Assembly (NCBI GenBank): GCA_030150665.1
Contig: JASLFJ010000140.1
Location: 1 to 13,943 of the forward strand
Length of the DNA stretch: 13,943 bases
Origin: Enterococcaceae bacterium
GTDB lineage: Bacteria > Bacillota > Bacilli > Lactobacillales > Catellicoccaceae
Direction: 5' to 3'
Position 1 is the first letter of the stretch. Each line of letters starts with the position of its first letter. The position numbers and the translations under genes were made by a program. The notes beneath the pieces were generated by a model that saw nothing but the letters and a program-made list of their open reading frames with translations, ran no database searches and was not told where the DNA came from. Below are positions 6,151-13,943 of this stretch, in pieces.

Positions 6151-9100
6151 ATGATTGATATTGCAATAGTTGGGATTGGATGTAGATATCCAGGTGGCAT
6201 CAGTAACCCTGATGAGTTTTGGTCTTTCTTGATCAACAAAGGAGATGCCGTAACAGATATTCCAAAAAACCGCTGGAACATTGAGCGCTTTTATGACCCT
6301 GACCCTGAAATGCCAGGGAAGATGTATACAAAGCGAGGAGCTTTTCTCACCACACCTCTGGATGAATTTGATCCTGAATATTTTGGTATTTCTCATCGTG
6401 AAGCTACTATTATGGATCCTCAACAAAGGTTAATTCTTGAGGTTGCTCAAGAAGCTCTTGATGACGCAGGATATGCCAATAAAGTAGCAGGACGACCTGT
6501 CGGTGTTTACATAGGTGGCTTTACAAATGACAGTATGGCATTAAGACATAATAACATTTCTAGGCCTTTCATTACAACACATACACCCACAAGCAGTTCT
6601 TATACCATGCTGTCAAACCGTGTTTCATTTGTATTTGATTTACGAGGACCGAGCATGACAATAGATACTGCATGTTCATCTTCTTTAGTTGCATTGCATG
6701 AAGCTGTTTCTGCTCTGCAGCAAGAACACATAGAAATGGCGATGGTCGGCGGAGTCAATGTGATGCTCAGACCTGAAACTTTTATTTCGATGTGTAAGGG
6801 GCATTTTCTAGCTGAGGATGGGCGCAGCAAGGCATTTGATAAAGATGCTGATGGCTATGGACGAGGAGAGGGTGCCGGCATGCTTTTATTGCGTCCACTA
6901 GAAAAAGCATTAGCAGATGGGGATCGTGTTTATGCAGTTATCCGAGCAACAGGAGTTAATCAGGATGGCCGCACATCAGGAATCACTGTCCCTAACCCCC
7001 AATCACAGACCGAATTAATACATCAAGTAACAAAAAAGTCAGGCTTAAAACCAGCTGATATTGGTTTTATTGAGGCACACGGTACGGGCACAGGAGTTGG
7101 CGACCCTCTTGAAATGAAAGCGATAGGAAACACGCTAGGTTGTGCTGAAGGACGAGAGAAGCCATTGTATGTAGGCTCAATCAAATCTTCCATTGGTCAT
7201 ACAGAAGCTGCTTCTGGCGTTGCTAGTGTTATTAAAACAGCACTCAGCTTATATCATCGTACGATTGTTCCTCAAGCATGGCTTAATGAACTTAATCCAG
7301 TTATTCCTTTTGATACTTACCAACTTTCCGTTCCTTTGGAAACACAACCCTTTCCAAGCAATGACGAAGGAATTTCTGCGGCCTCTATTAACAGCTTTGG
7401 TTATGGAGGTACAAACGCTCATGCCATCTTAGTAAATCCGCCTTCGATACCTGACACAAATGATATTCCCGCAAAACGTTCAGAAAAAACAAGATTTTTC
7501 CCTGTGTCTGGACGCAACGATGCAGGTGCACGTAGTTTTGCTGCTGATTTAGCTGAAAAAATTGAAGAATTAACCAGCTTAGAAGAAGTGGATTCTTTTT
7601 CCGATGCGATATGGAAAAAAAGAGCTCATCATCTCTGCCGCTTTTCTGTCCCCTATGCGAGCAAAGATGAACTTATGGAGAAATTAACCGAACTGGGTTC
7701 AGGAGGTGGAAAAAACAGTGTCCGCATACTCAACAACAGTAAAGGGATAGTATTTGTTTTGAGTGGTATGGGTCCCCAATGGTGGGCAATGGGACGCCAA
7801 TTATTAACCACTGACAGTATTTTTTCACGCTTAGCACAAGAAATTGATGAGGTATTCAAGTCTTTATCCGGCTGGTCCTTAGTAGAAGAACTTTTAAAAG
7901 ATGAGGCAGACTCTAAAGTAACCTCTACGGAAATTGCACAAACTGGAAACTTCCTTCTCCAAGTAGGCCTAGTTGCAGAACTTGAGGCATTAGGCGTAAA
8001 ACCCGCTGCATTAGTTGGTCATAGCGTTGGTGAAGTTAGTGCAGCCTATCTTTCAGGCACCCTCAGCTTAAAAGAGGCAGTTACTGTTTCTTATCATCGC
8101 TCTCGATTACAAGCCTTACAGGCTGGAACAGGAGGCATGATGGCCGTAGGTCTCTCTGAGTCTGATATCATAACTCGTATAGCTAATTTAAAGGACGTTG
8201 AAATTGCCGCTGTAAACAGTCCTTCGAGCGTTACTCTAGCGGGAGACTTAGACACCTTGAAAAGACTAGCAGAACAGTTGGAAACTGAGGGAGTCTTTAA
8301 CCGAATTCTTCATGTTGAAGTGCCCTATCATAGCCATTTTATGGATCCTATCCTTGATGAGTTGAAGGAAATGTTATCTGTTTTAGCTCCTCAAGCGCCA
8401 ACCCTACCTCTATACTCTACAGTCACAGGAAAACCAGTCGATTCCTCCAAAGACCTTTGGGATGCTGAATACTGGCAGAAAAACGTACGCGACTCAGTCC
8501 GTTTTGCAGATGCCGTAGAAAATTTGATCAATGATGGCTTTAGAACATTTCTTGAAATTGGTCCCCATCCTGTTTTATCTGGTAACATCAGAGAAATTTT
8601 GCTCAAATCTGGTGAGACAGGAGCGACCATTTCTACCCTGTCTCGTAATCGTGATGATATGGAAAGCCTAAGAAATACCATGGCCGAGCTTTATGCTATT
8701 GGGGCTCTTGATGAGACTGAGCCACCAGGAGGTTGGGTTGGTATTTCCAAACAATATGATTTACCAGTTCATAAGTTTCAGCGAACTAAAATGTGGTTTG
8801 AACCCGAAGAACTAACGCTTGAACGTTTGGGTGACCCCTCCTCTCCCATTCTTCCTGGGTTACATACGCTTTCAAATCTTCCTGAATGGGAAACTGATAT
8901 TAATATAGGTTCACTGCCTTGGCTCAAAGACCATGTGGTAGCTGGCTCTGTCTTGTTGCCTGGCGCAGCCTTTATTGATGCAGCACTAGCAGCTGCTGCA
9001 AGCGTAACAAAATCAGAAACACCTATCATAGAAGAGATTGAATTTATTTCTCCACTAGTGATTGATGATCATGAAGTCCCTGTATTACGCTTAAGCGCTG

Positions 9101-12100
9101 ATCCTGACACCGGACGTTTTGTTATTAAAACGAAACCTGCTGACTCAAGAGATTGGACACTTCGTGCTCGTGGTCGTATTGTATATGGACAAGCAAGGCC
9201 CCTTAAAAAGAAAGAGCTAGTAGAGACTATTGAAACAACGGATGATAGTCATACTGACAATCCTCTTGATAACAATCCTGATAATAACTTATTAATTCCT
9301 CCTTCATTTGAAATAAGCACAGAGCAACTTTACGAGGAATTCACAGCGGCAGGACTTTCTTATGGGCCATATTTCCGTCGCATTGAAAAAGTGAAAGTAA
9401 ATGCGGAAATTGTTAGCGCAACAATTAACGGTGCGATAGAAAACAACCGTCACCGTGCCCATCCTGCCATTGTCGATTGCGCTTTCCAATGTATGGCTGC
9501 CTGGGGTGCTTTAGGTAATTTCCAAGCGAGCGGTCCTGTTGTACCAGCGGCTATTCACTCAGTAAGGCAGTTTGCTCCGCTCACGGAGAAAGTAACAGTT
9601 AATGTTAGTCGTTGTAAACCACAACCTGGTGAAACAGATTTAGTTGCTGACATCATTTTAATGAACGAAAATGGTGAAAGTTTATTGGAGTTTTCTCGAG
9701 TGCAATTCAGCCCGATAGCTCCACGGCTACCAGTAATGAGTGAGTTAGATTCTTTGTTATACGAATCTGAGTTTATACCTTTAAATACAGTAGAACAAGA
9801 AACACTCTCATCTGACTCAGAAACTGAGTCCGTCGATACTGTTCAAACTGACACCTCAACTCCCAATAAAGAAAAATCCTTACATGAGCTTATTAATGAC
9901 AATGTTCTGTTCATTGTTGGAACGGGAGAGGAAACACAACCATGGGTATCACAACTTGTATCACTACACCCTGAAAACAAGTCACTGATCATTTCAGGAA
10001 ATGAACCGGCTGAGATTGCTGAGGAAATAAGCAACTCATTTAGTGAGTTAATCTCAGTCACTGAAAAACAAGTTACTGTTGTTTTATGCGCGGTAGGCCT
10101 CGGTGAATCAGAAGATCTTACTACAACAGAGACCTTTAATTTACAAGACTCTGTCAGAGGTGTCTCTGCTTTAGTTGGATTAGCAATCGCTGTTCAAAAT
10201 GTCTTTATAACACTTGAAGAAGAGCAACCTGAGCGACAAGAGATCAGAGACGCAGTTCGCGGACTTGTCTTAACTCGTAGAGCGACAAGACTAACAGAGG
10301 ATGAGCTTCCAAATCTTGTTAGCTCAGCTATCGTTGGCACCCGCCGAGTACTTCGCAACGAGTTTCCTGCACTACGTTGGAATTTGATTGATGTAGATGG
10401 AAACACACAACTTAACGAGGCACTCAACTTTGTTTATTCGTCAGACTATAAAGATTGGGAGGCAGATGAAATTACTCTACGCAACGGAATTCCTTATGTT
10501 GAACAGTTAAAAAACACATTTACTTCTCATAAGTCTAAATATGAAGAAGCTTATCTTTTAACCGATCCAGAAAAAAACTTCGAATTAGAAATACCCAAAA
10601 CACATTTATTTTCTGACCTTTCACTCCGCGAGACCTCAAGACGAGAACCAGGTGAATTTGAGGTTGAGTTACGGATAGATGCGCTTGAACTTAATTATAA
10701 AGATGCTCTAAAAGTATTAGGTATGTTGGGGGAAAAAGAGTTGGAAGGCACCCACTTCGGTCTTGAGGTAGGTATGTTTGGCGTTGCTGTTGTGACACGA
10801 ATAGGCCCTGATGTCACTGAATGCAAACCAGGAGATAAAGTAGTCGTTGGGGTCAAAGGAATGGCTCGCCGTTATATTACTACCCGTTTAGATCAAGGAC
10901 TATTTGTTGCTACAAGTCCAAATTTATCGACCTCTGATTATAATGCCATGGTACCTATGATGACGGCTCACTATAGTATTTATTACGCAGCACACGTGAT
11001 GCCTGATGACGTTGTTCTTGTACATGGTGGTGCCGGTGGCGTGGGAATGGCTAGTATACAGGCAGCCAAACTTGCAGGAGCACGCGTTATTGCAACGGCA
11101 AGCACAGAAGAACGGAGAGAAGCTGCTCGCCAGATGGGTGCAGACGAGGTTCTTGATTCACGCTCATTAAATTTTGTCGAAGATGTCCTTGCCCTAACCG
11201 ATGGACATGGTGCGGACGTAATTATCAGCTCGGCTCCTGGAGAATTTATTACTGCCAACCTTAAGGTAGCAGCTGAATTCGGACGTGTTATTGAGGTAGG
11301 TAAGTTTGATATATTTACCAAACGTATGATTTCACTTTCCCCATTCAAGAAAAACCTATCCTTTATCTCAATTGACATTGATCGTATGGTTGCATTCAAA
11401 CCAAAGTTAGTAGGTCAACTACACGCTGAAGTTATGCAACTACTCCATGAAGGAAAGTATAAACCGCTACCGGGTCATTTAATACCATTAACAAAAGCTC
11501 AAGAAGCATTTGATATGGTATTACGATCCAAGCATATTGGTCGCGTCATGCTTGACTTTACAGAACCCAACCTATTGATTAAACCATCAATTCCCGAAAC
11601 GGAAATTGACAGTAATGCTGCTTATTTGATTACAGGAGGGTTTGGAGCGTTTGGTTTAGCAACCGCACGATGGTTAGTAGCGCGAGGTGCAACCACATTA
11701 ATTCTGGTGAGCCGTAATGGTGCAACTACTCCTGACCAAATTAAAGCCGTAGAAGACCTACAACATCAAAACGTAAATATTATTTCTTTAAAAGCCGACG
11801 TATCTGATAAAGAGTCAGTTGATACATTAATTAGTAATGTAAAAGCACTAGAGATTCCTCTAAAAGGAATCTTTCATACAGCAGGTATTGTTATTGATGG
11901 ACCATTTATGTTTTTAAGGGAAGAGGCTATTAAGAATGTCATGCTACCTAAGGCTTTGGGAGCATTCAATTTACACAATGCAATAGAAAAAGCAGATATC
12001 TCTGTGGATTACTTTGTCTTGTACTCTTCTATCACCGCTATTACAGGGACTGTCCCACAGACGTCTTATGCAGCTGCTAATATGGTTCTTGATACATTAG

Positions 12101-12696
12101 CTAGCTATCGACGAAAACAGGGCTTAGCAGCAACAGTTATTAATTGGGGTCCCTTAAGAGGCGGTGGAATGGCAGAGGCCTCTGAAGAGGTTGCTCGCTA
12201 CCTAGGCTTAATCGGTTTTAAAATGCTTGATATGGAACGCTCTTGCCTGTACATGGATAAAATCCTAGGAATGGATATTGCACAAGCGATGGTTGCTGAT
12301 GTGCATTGGGGAGAATGGGGTCGTACCCATGCTACTTCTGCATCTACTAAACGTTTCTTTGATTTAGTGCAATCGGCAAATGCAGGTAGCGAAGCCAGTA
12401 ATGAAGTTTGGGAAAGTCTCTGCAAACTACCACCAGAAGAGCGTCAAGCTGCACTCCTTGAAGTTCTTCTTGAGCATATTTCTCAGGTAATGGGTATTCC
12501 AGTCAACTCCATTGATATACATACACCACTACCTGAGTTAGGTCTGGATTCCCTGATGGGCGTAGAACTTAACCTACGTCTAACAACAGCCTTAGGTGTC
12601 GAGCTCTCAACTCTTGAATTTACGCGAGGTGGAGGTCTCTCTGCACTAGCTTCTAGGTTATTAAAAAACATGGAGGATGCAGCTGATAAACAATAG
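6151..12696 (+). CDS. Type I highly reducing polyketide synthase, KS-AT-DH-ER-KR-ACP
   Basis: A complete 2181-residue single-module synthase that condenses and fully reduces acyl units. Domains: KS (about 1-425) with the C175-H310-H350 triad; AT (about 531-835) with nucleophile S625 in GHSVGE and H727 in VPYHSH; DH (about 905-1185) with H928 in HxxxGxxxxP and D1109 in DxxxQ; an acidic linker and a non-catalytic structural KR (about 1245-1470); ER (about 1480-1800) with NADPH loop HGGAGGVGMAS (1625-1635) and Y1516; KR (about 1822-2060) with TGGFGAFG (1828-1835), K1934, S1960, Y1973 and N1977; ACP (about 2095-2172) with phosphopantetheine site S2134 in GLDSL. The lack of Q in GHSxGE and the HSH rather than ASH motif favour malonyl-CoA as extender. 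There is no methyltransferase, loading module or thioesterase, so an iteratively made saturated acyl chain probably stays on the ACP until an external enzyme releases it. The order matches animal FAS, fungal highly reducing and mycocerosate-type synthases. It follows the transport genes by 57 bp. Function is confident; the product is inferred. Confidence 0.93.
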   Translation: MIDIAIVGIGCRYPGGISNPDEFWSFLINKGDAVTDIPKNRWNIERFYDPDPEMPGKMYTKRGAFLTTPLDEFDPEYFGISHREATIMDPQQRLILEVAQEALDDAGYANKVAGRPVGVYIGGFTNDSMALRHNNISRPFITTHTPTSSSYTMLSNRVSFVFDLRGPSMTIDTACSSSLVALHEAVSALQQEHIEMAMVGGVNVMLRPETFISMCKGHFLAEDGRSKAFDKDADGYGRGEGAGMLLLRPLEKALADGDRVYAVIRATGVNQDGRTSGITVPNPQSQTELIHQVTKKSGLKPADIGFIEAHGTGTGVGDPLEMKAIGNTLGCAEGREKPLYVGSIKSSIGHTEAASGVASVIKTALSLYHRTIVPQAWLNELNPVIPFDTYQLSVPLETQPFPSNDEGISAASINSFGYGGTNAHAILVNPPSIPDTNDIPAKRSEKTRFFPVSGRNDAGARSFAADLAEKIEELTSLEEVDSFSDAIWKKRAHHLCRFSVPYASKDELMEKLTELGSGGGKNSVRILNNSKGIVFVLSGMGPQWWAMGRQLLTTDSIFSRLAQEIDEVFKSLSGWSLVEELLKDEADSKVTSTEIAQTGNFLLQVGLVAELEALGVKPAALVGHSVGEVSAAYLSGTLSLKEAVTVSYHRSRLQALQAGTGGMMAVGLSESDIITRIANLKDVEIAAVNSPSSVTLAGDLDTLKRLAEQLETEGVFNRILHVEVPYHSHFMDPILDELKEMLSVLAPQAPTLPLYSTVTGKPVDSSKDLWDAEYWQKNVRDSVRFADAVENLINDGFRTFLEIGPHPVLSGNIREILLKSGETGATISTLSRNRDDMESLRNTMAELYAIGALDETEPPGGWVGISKQYDLPVHKFQRTKMWFEPEELTLERLGDPSSPILPGLHTLSNLPEWETDINIGSLPWLKDHVVAGSVLLPGAAFIDAALAAAASVTKSETPIIEEIEFISPLVIDDHEVPVLRLSADPDTGRFVIKTKPADSRDWTLRARGRIVYGQARPLKKKELVETIETTDDSHTDNPLDNNPDNNLLIPPSFEISTEQLYEEFTAAGLSYGPYFRRIEKVKVNAEIVSATINGAIENNRHRAHPAIVDCAFQCMAAWGALGNFQASGPVVPAAIHSVRQFAPLTEKVTVNVSRCKPQPGETDLVADIILMNENGESLLEFSRVQFSPIAPRLPVMSELDSLLYESEFIPLNTVEQETLSSDSETESVDTVQTDTSTPNKEKSLHELINDNVLFIVGTGEETQPWVSQLVSLHPENKSLIISGNEPAEIAEEISNSFSELISVTEKQVTVVLCAVGLGESEDLTTTETFNLQDSVRGVSALVGLAIAVQNVFITLEEEQPERQEIRDAVRGLVLTRRATRLTEDELPNLVSSAIVGTRRVLRNEFPALRWNLIDVDGNTQLNEALNFVYSSDYKDWEADEITLRNGIPYVEQLKNTFTSHKSKYEEAYLLTDPEKNFELEIPKTHLFSDLSLRETSRREPGEFEVELRIDALELNYKDALKVLGMLGEKELEGTHFGLEVGMFGVAVVTRIGPDVTECKPGDKVVVGVKGMARRYITTRLDQGLFVATSPNLSTSDYNAMVPMMTAHYSIYYAAHVMPDDVVLVHGGAGGVGMASIQAAKLAGARVIATASTEERREAARQMGADEVLDSRSLNFVEDVLALTDGHGADVIISSAPGEFITANLKVAAEFGRVIEVGKFDIFTKRMISLSPFKKNLSFISIDIDRMVAFKPKLVGQLHAEVMQLLHEGKYKPLPGHLIPLTKAQEAFDMVLRSKHIGRVMLDFTEPNLLIKPSIPETEIDSNAAYLITGGFGAFGLATARWLVARGATTLILVSRNGATTPDQIKAVEDLQHQNVNIISLKADVSDKESVDTLISNVKALEIPLKGIFHTAGIVIDGPFMFLREEAIKNVMLPKALGAFNLHNAIEKADISVDYFVLYSSITAITGTVPQTSYAAANMVLDTLASYRRKQGLAATVINWGPLRGGGMAEASEEVARYLGLIGFKMLDMERSCLYMDKILGMDIAQAMVADVHWGEWGRTHATSASTKRFFDLVQSANAGSEASNEVWESLCKLPPEERQAALLEVLLEHISQVMGIPVNSIDIHTPLPELGLDSLMGVELNLRLTTALGVELSTLEFTRGGGLSALASRLLKNMEDAADKQ

Positions 12697-12709
12697 CAGG
12701 CAAGTGTTT

Positions 12710-12791
12710 TGAACTGACCCCAAAAAAGTTGGACGGTTAATTTTTATGCGCAGGACTGATTTCTGTATTGCACAGGACTCAGTCCTTTGTA
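12710..12791 (-). pseudogene. IS3-family terminus with the last residues of its transposase
   Basis: The minus strand encodes KGLSPVQYRNQSCA followed by a TAA stop (complement of 12744-12746). KGLSPVQYR is the characteristic C-terminal tail of OrfB transposases of the IS150-like branch of IS3. Just beyond the stop, the plus-strand sequence from 12710, TGAACTGACCCC then an A-run and GTTGGAC, has the form of the terminal inverted repeat of such elements. The rest of the transposase is missing: similarity ends near 12791, and the preceding codons do not fit the family. The remnant lies only 13 bp after the PKS stop codon, so an IS insertion cut off whatever originally followed the synthase. Confidence 0.7.
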
Positions 12792-12867
12792 AGCGTACGG
12801 TGAACACATGTATTTATTCTCTTAAAGATGGGTAACACTAAGGTTTTGTTAACTTTAGGAGAATTAA

Positions 12868-13098
12868 ATGCATCAACGTATGGAGAGCGAAACCAGTGAT
12901 AACTCTTATGGTCAAGCTGGTTCTACTTTATTGTTATCGAGTCAACGCCAAATTCCTTCCGTTCTGACTTTAGACAAGGTCGTGTTAATGAGCCAAGCCA
13001 CGGATTTACGAGCTGGTATGGATACGCTACGGACTAAGGCGATCCAGCTTGTTGGTCAAGTGGGTCCGCATGAAGGTTATATTTTGGGGCTGTCCTAG
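12868..13098 (+). pseudogene. tnpB: Truncated IS66-family accessory protein TnpB
   Basis: The 76-residue frame contains LTLDKVVLMSQATDLRAGMDTLRTKAIQLVGQVGPHEGYI, which matches the N-terminal half of IS66 TnpB (Orf2). The TDxRxGxDxL core and the dP..G.iF-like end are both recognisable. The full protein is about 110-120 residues; here the frame ends just after PHEGYI, where a 48-bp palindrome begins and supplies the stop codon. The expected continuation (FANRR..KVLV) is not found downstream either, so this is a decayed fragment. A ribosome binding site (TAGGAG, 12856-12861) is still present. No IS66 tnpA or tnpC is visible. The 12797-12867 stretch upstream shows nothing else recognisable. Confidence 0.65.
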
Positions 13099-13133
13099 AT
13101 AATACCTTAAAGTGTATTATCTAGGACAGCCCC
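13086..13133. repeat. 48-bp palindrome with two perfect 20-bp arms, MITE-like
   Basis: The arm beginning GGGGCTGTCC (13086-13105) and the arm ending GGACAGCCCC (13114-13133) are perfect inverted copies around an 8-bp centre (CTTAAAGT). The outward arrangement, with GGGG at both outer edges on opposite strands, is that of the two ends of one transposable element with its interior gone. TATTTT occurs directly on both sides (13080-13085 and 13135-13140, the right copy offset by one T), a possible 6-bp target duplication. It interrupts the IS66 tnpB fragment. Alternatively it is a very strong transcription terminator: stem, then TTATTTT. I cannot name the parent IS. Confidence 0.6.
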
Positions 13134-13250
13134 TTATTTTAAACAGGAAGTGTAAACAACGCTCTCTTTTCTTACAGGCGTAAACTTACCCTAAAAAGAC
13201 ACAAGCCAAAACTAGAGATTTCTGTCATCATTATTTAGATGGAGGAAATC

Positions 13251-13493
13251 ATGAAACGATCAAAATTTACAGAAACACAAATTGTAAACATTTTAAAACT
13301 GGCAGAAAAGGGCGTTAAAGTGACCGATATCTGTCGAGAGCACGGCATTAGTAGTGCTACGTATTATCAATGGAAAAGTAAATATGGAGGATTAGAAGCC
13401 TCTGATTTGAAACGATTACGGGAAATTGAAGCTAAAAATGCCAAGCTCAAAAAAATGTATGCTGAGTTAGCATTTATAAAATGCGGCAATTAA
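13251..13493 (+). pseudogene. IS3-family OrfA (IS51/IS407-like), frameshifted near its end
   Basis: This is the DNA-binding first protein of an IS3-family transposase. MKRSKFTETQIVNILKLAEKGVKVTDICREHGISSATYYQWKSKYGG is the standard helix-turn-helix start of this branch. It is followed by the leucine-zipper region EIEAKNAKLKKMYAELAF. The start is placed at 13251 rather than 13239 because family members begin MKRS and GGAGG (13241-13245) sits in front. The frame then reads IKCGN and stops at 13491-13493. Removing one A from the AAAA run at 13478-13481 restores INAAIKDLLGKL, the expected family ending, so a single-base insertion is likely. The 13134-13238 stretch upstream probably holds the left end of the element: TTACCCTAAAAAG near 13187-13199 looks like a degraded IS3 terminus, but I cannot fix it. 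Confidence 0.75.
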
Positions 13494-13943
13494 GGATTTA
13501 TTAGGAAAGCTGTAACGCCGGAACGACGCAGAGAAGCAACTCAACACTTAGTATATCAAGGATTACTTTCGATAGCTAAGGCGTGTCGATTGACAGGACT
13601 TTCTCGTCGCAGTTGGTACCGGCCTGATCCGAAACAAAACCGTCTAAAGCGTGATCAGCCTATAGTGGATGCGCTTAATGCAATTATTCAGGATCACACA
13701 CGGTCTCGTTGGGGGTTTTGGAAGTGTTTTCACCGATTAAGACTCGATGGCAATTTATGGAACTTTAAACGCGTGTGGCGTATTTACTGTGCAATGAATT
13801 TAAACCAAAAGAGACGTACCAAAAAACGGTTACCAGAGCGTAACCCTGTACCTTTAGCTGTACCTACAGAGGCTAATTATAGTTGGTCGTTCGATTTTAT
13901 GAGTGATGCACTCTATAGCGGTACCCGCTTTAGAGTTTTGAAT
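13494..13943 (+). CDS. IS3-family OrfB integrase-like transposase (3' end beyond window)
   Basis: This is the catalytic second protein of the same IS3-family element, open to the window edge with about 150 residues visible. It begins KAVTPERRREATQHLVYQGLLSIAKACRLTGLSRRSWYR, continues with the HTH_21-type segment RSRWGFWKCFHRLRLDG, and reaches the start of the rve integrase core at NYSWSFDFMSDAL. D at 13893-13895 would be the first residue of the DDE triad. It has no suitable start codon of its own near 13494, as expected, because OrfB is normally made as an OrfAB fusion by -1 frameshifting. In this copy it lies in the same frame as the mutated OrfA, separated from it only by the TAA at 13491. 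Confidence 0.75.

Noticed and set aside
7193..7432. 79-codon plus-strand frame inside the KS coding region
   Set aside because: It is an out-of-frame reading of the conserved KS sequence, with no start signal.
9770..10500. Possible methyltransferase between DH and ER
   Set aside because: No glycine-rich SAM-binding motif is present. Length and position fit the structural, non-catalytic half of the KR domain.
10983..11399. 138-codon open frame on the minus strand
   Set aside because: It lies entirely inside the ER domain of the PKS. Its serine-, alanine- and arginine-rich composition is that of an antisense shadow.
12500..12696. Possible second ACP or thioesterase at the PKS C-terminus
   Set aside because: Only one GLDSL site is present, and fewer than 50 residues follow it, without a GxSxG motif.
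1..13943. CRISPR arrays, tRNA or rRNA genes, and origin iterons
   Set aside because: No regularly spaced direct repeats, cloverleaf-forming segments or rRNA-like stretches were seen. Iterons would lie upstream of the window if present.

Overview
The window looks like a piece of a plasmid, or a plasmid-derived island, from a low-GC Gram-negative bacterium. A gammaproteobacterium is most likely, possibly a Moraxellaceae relative. Three things point that way: the Rep_3-type replication initiator at the left edge resembles those of Acinetobacter/Moraxella plasmids; two cargo genes have signal peptides and envelope functions that only fit a two-membrane cell; and the insertion-sequence debris belongs to the IS3 and IS66 families. 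The genus is an inference and is not proven by the sequence.

Layout: (1) 1-1044, a replication initiator whose 5' end lies outside the window, followed by a strong intrinsic terminator (1063-1095). (2) 1096-1353, non-genic sequence with a 10-bp hairpin and a probable minus-strand IS3-transposase tail remnant. (3) 1354-1881, a GNAT-like acetyltransferase on the minus strand. (4) 1882-2102, an AT-rich divergent promoter region. (5) 2103-12696, five plus-strand genes that read as one operon: a LolD/MacB-type ABC ATPase, its FtsX/MacB-type permease, a secreted LolA-like protein of the outer-membrane lipoprotein-sorting family, a predicted outer-membrane beta-barrel, and a 2181-residue type I polyketide synthase. 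(6) 12697-13943, IS wreckage: an IS3-family end with the tail of its transposase, a truncated IS66 tnpB, a 48-bp perfect-arm palindrome, and the left part of another IS3-family element cut by the window edge.

The main interest is the operon. The first four genes overlap or nearly touch (4-bp overlap, 8-bp overlap, 1-bp gap), and the synthase follows 57 bp later with its own strong ribosome binding site. The synthase has the order KS-AT-DH-(structural KR)-ER-KR-ACP. All catalytic motifs I looked for are intact and there is no thioesterase. It should therefore make a fully reduced, lipid-like chain, probably iteratively, and leave it attached to the ACP. The transport genes supply an inner-membrane ABC extractor, a periplasmic lipid-binding carrier and an outer-membrane barrel. 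This resembles the logic of Lol/Lpt lipid transport and lacks the membrane-fusion protein of MacAB-TolC. My working hypothesis is a self-contained, mobile, synthesis-plus-export system for a polyketide lipid delivered to the outer membrane. No phosphopantetheinyl transferase, acyl-AMP ligase, thioesterase or acyltransferase for loading or release is visible; these must come from outside the window, unless the divergent GNAT protein takes part.
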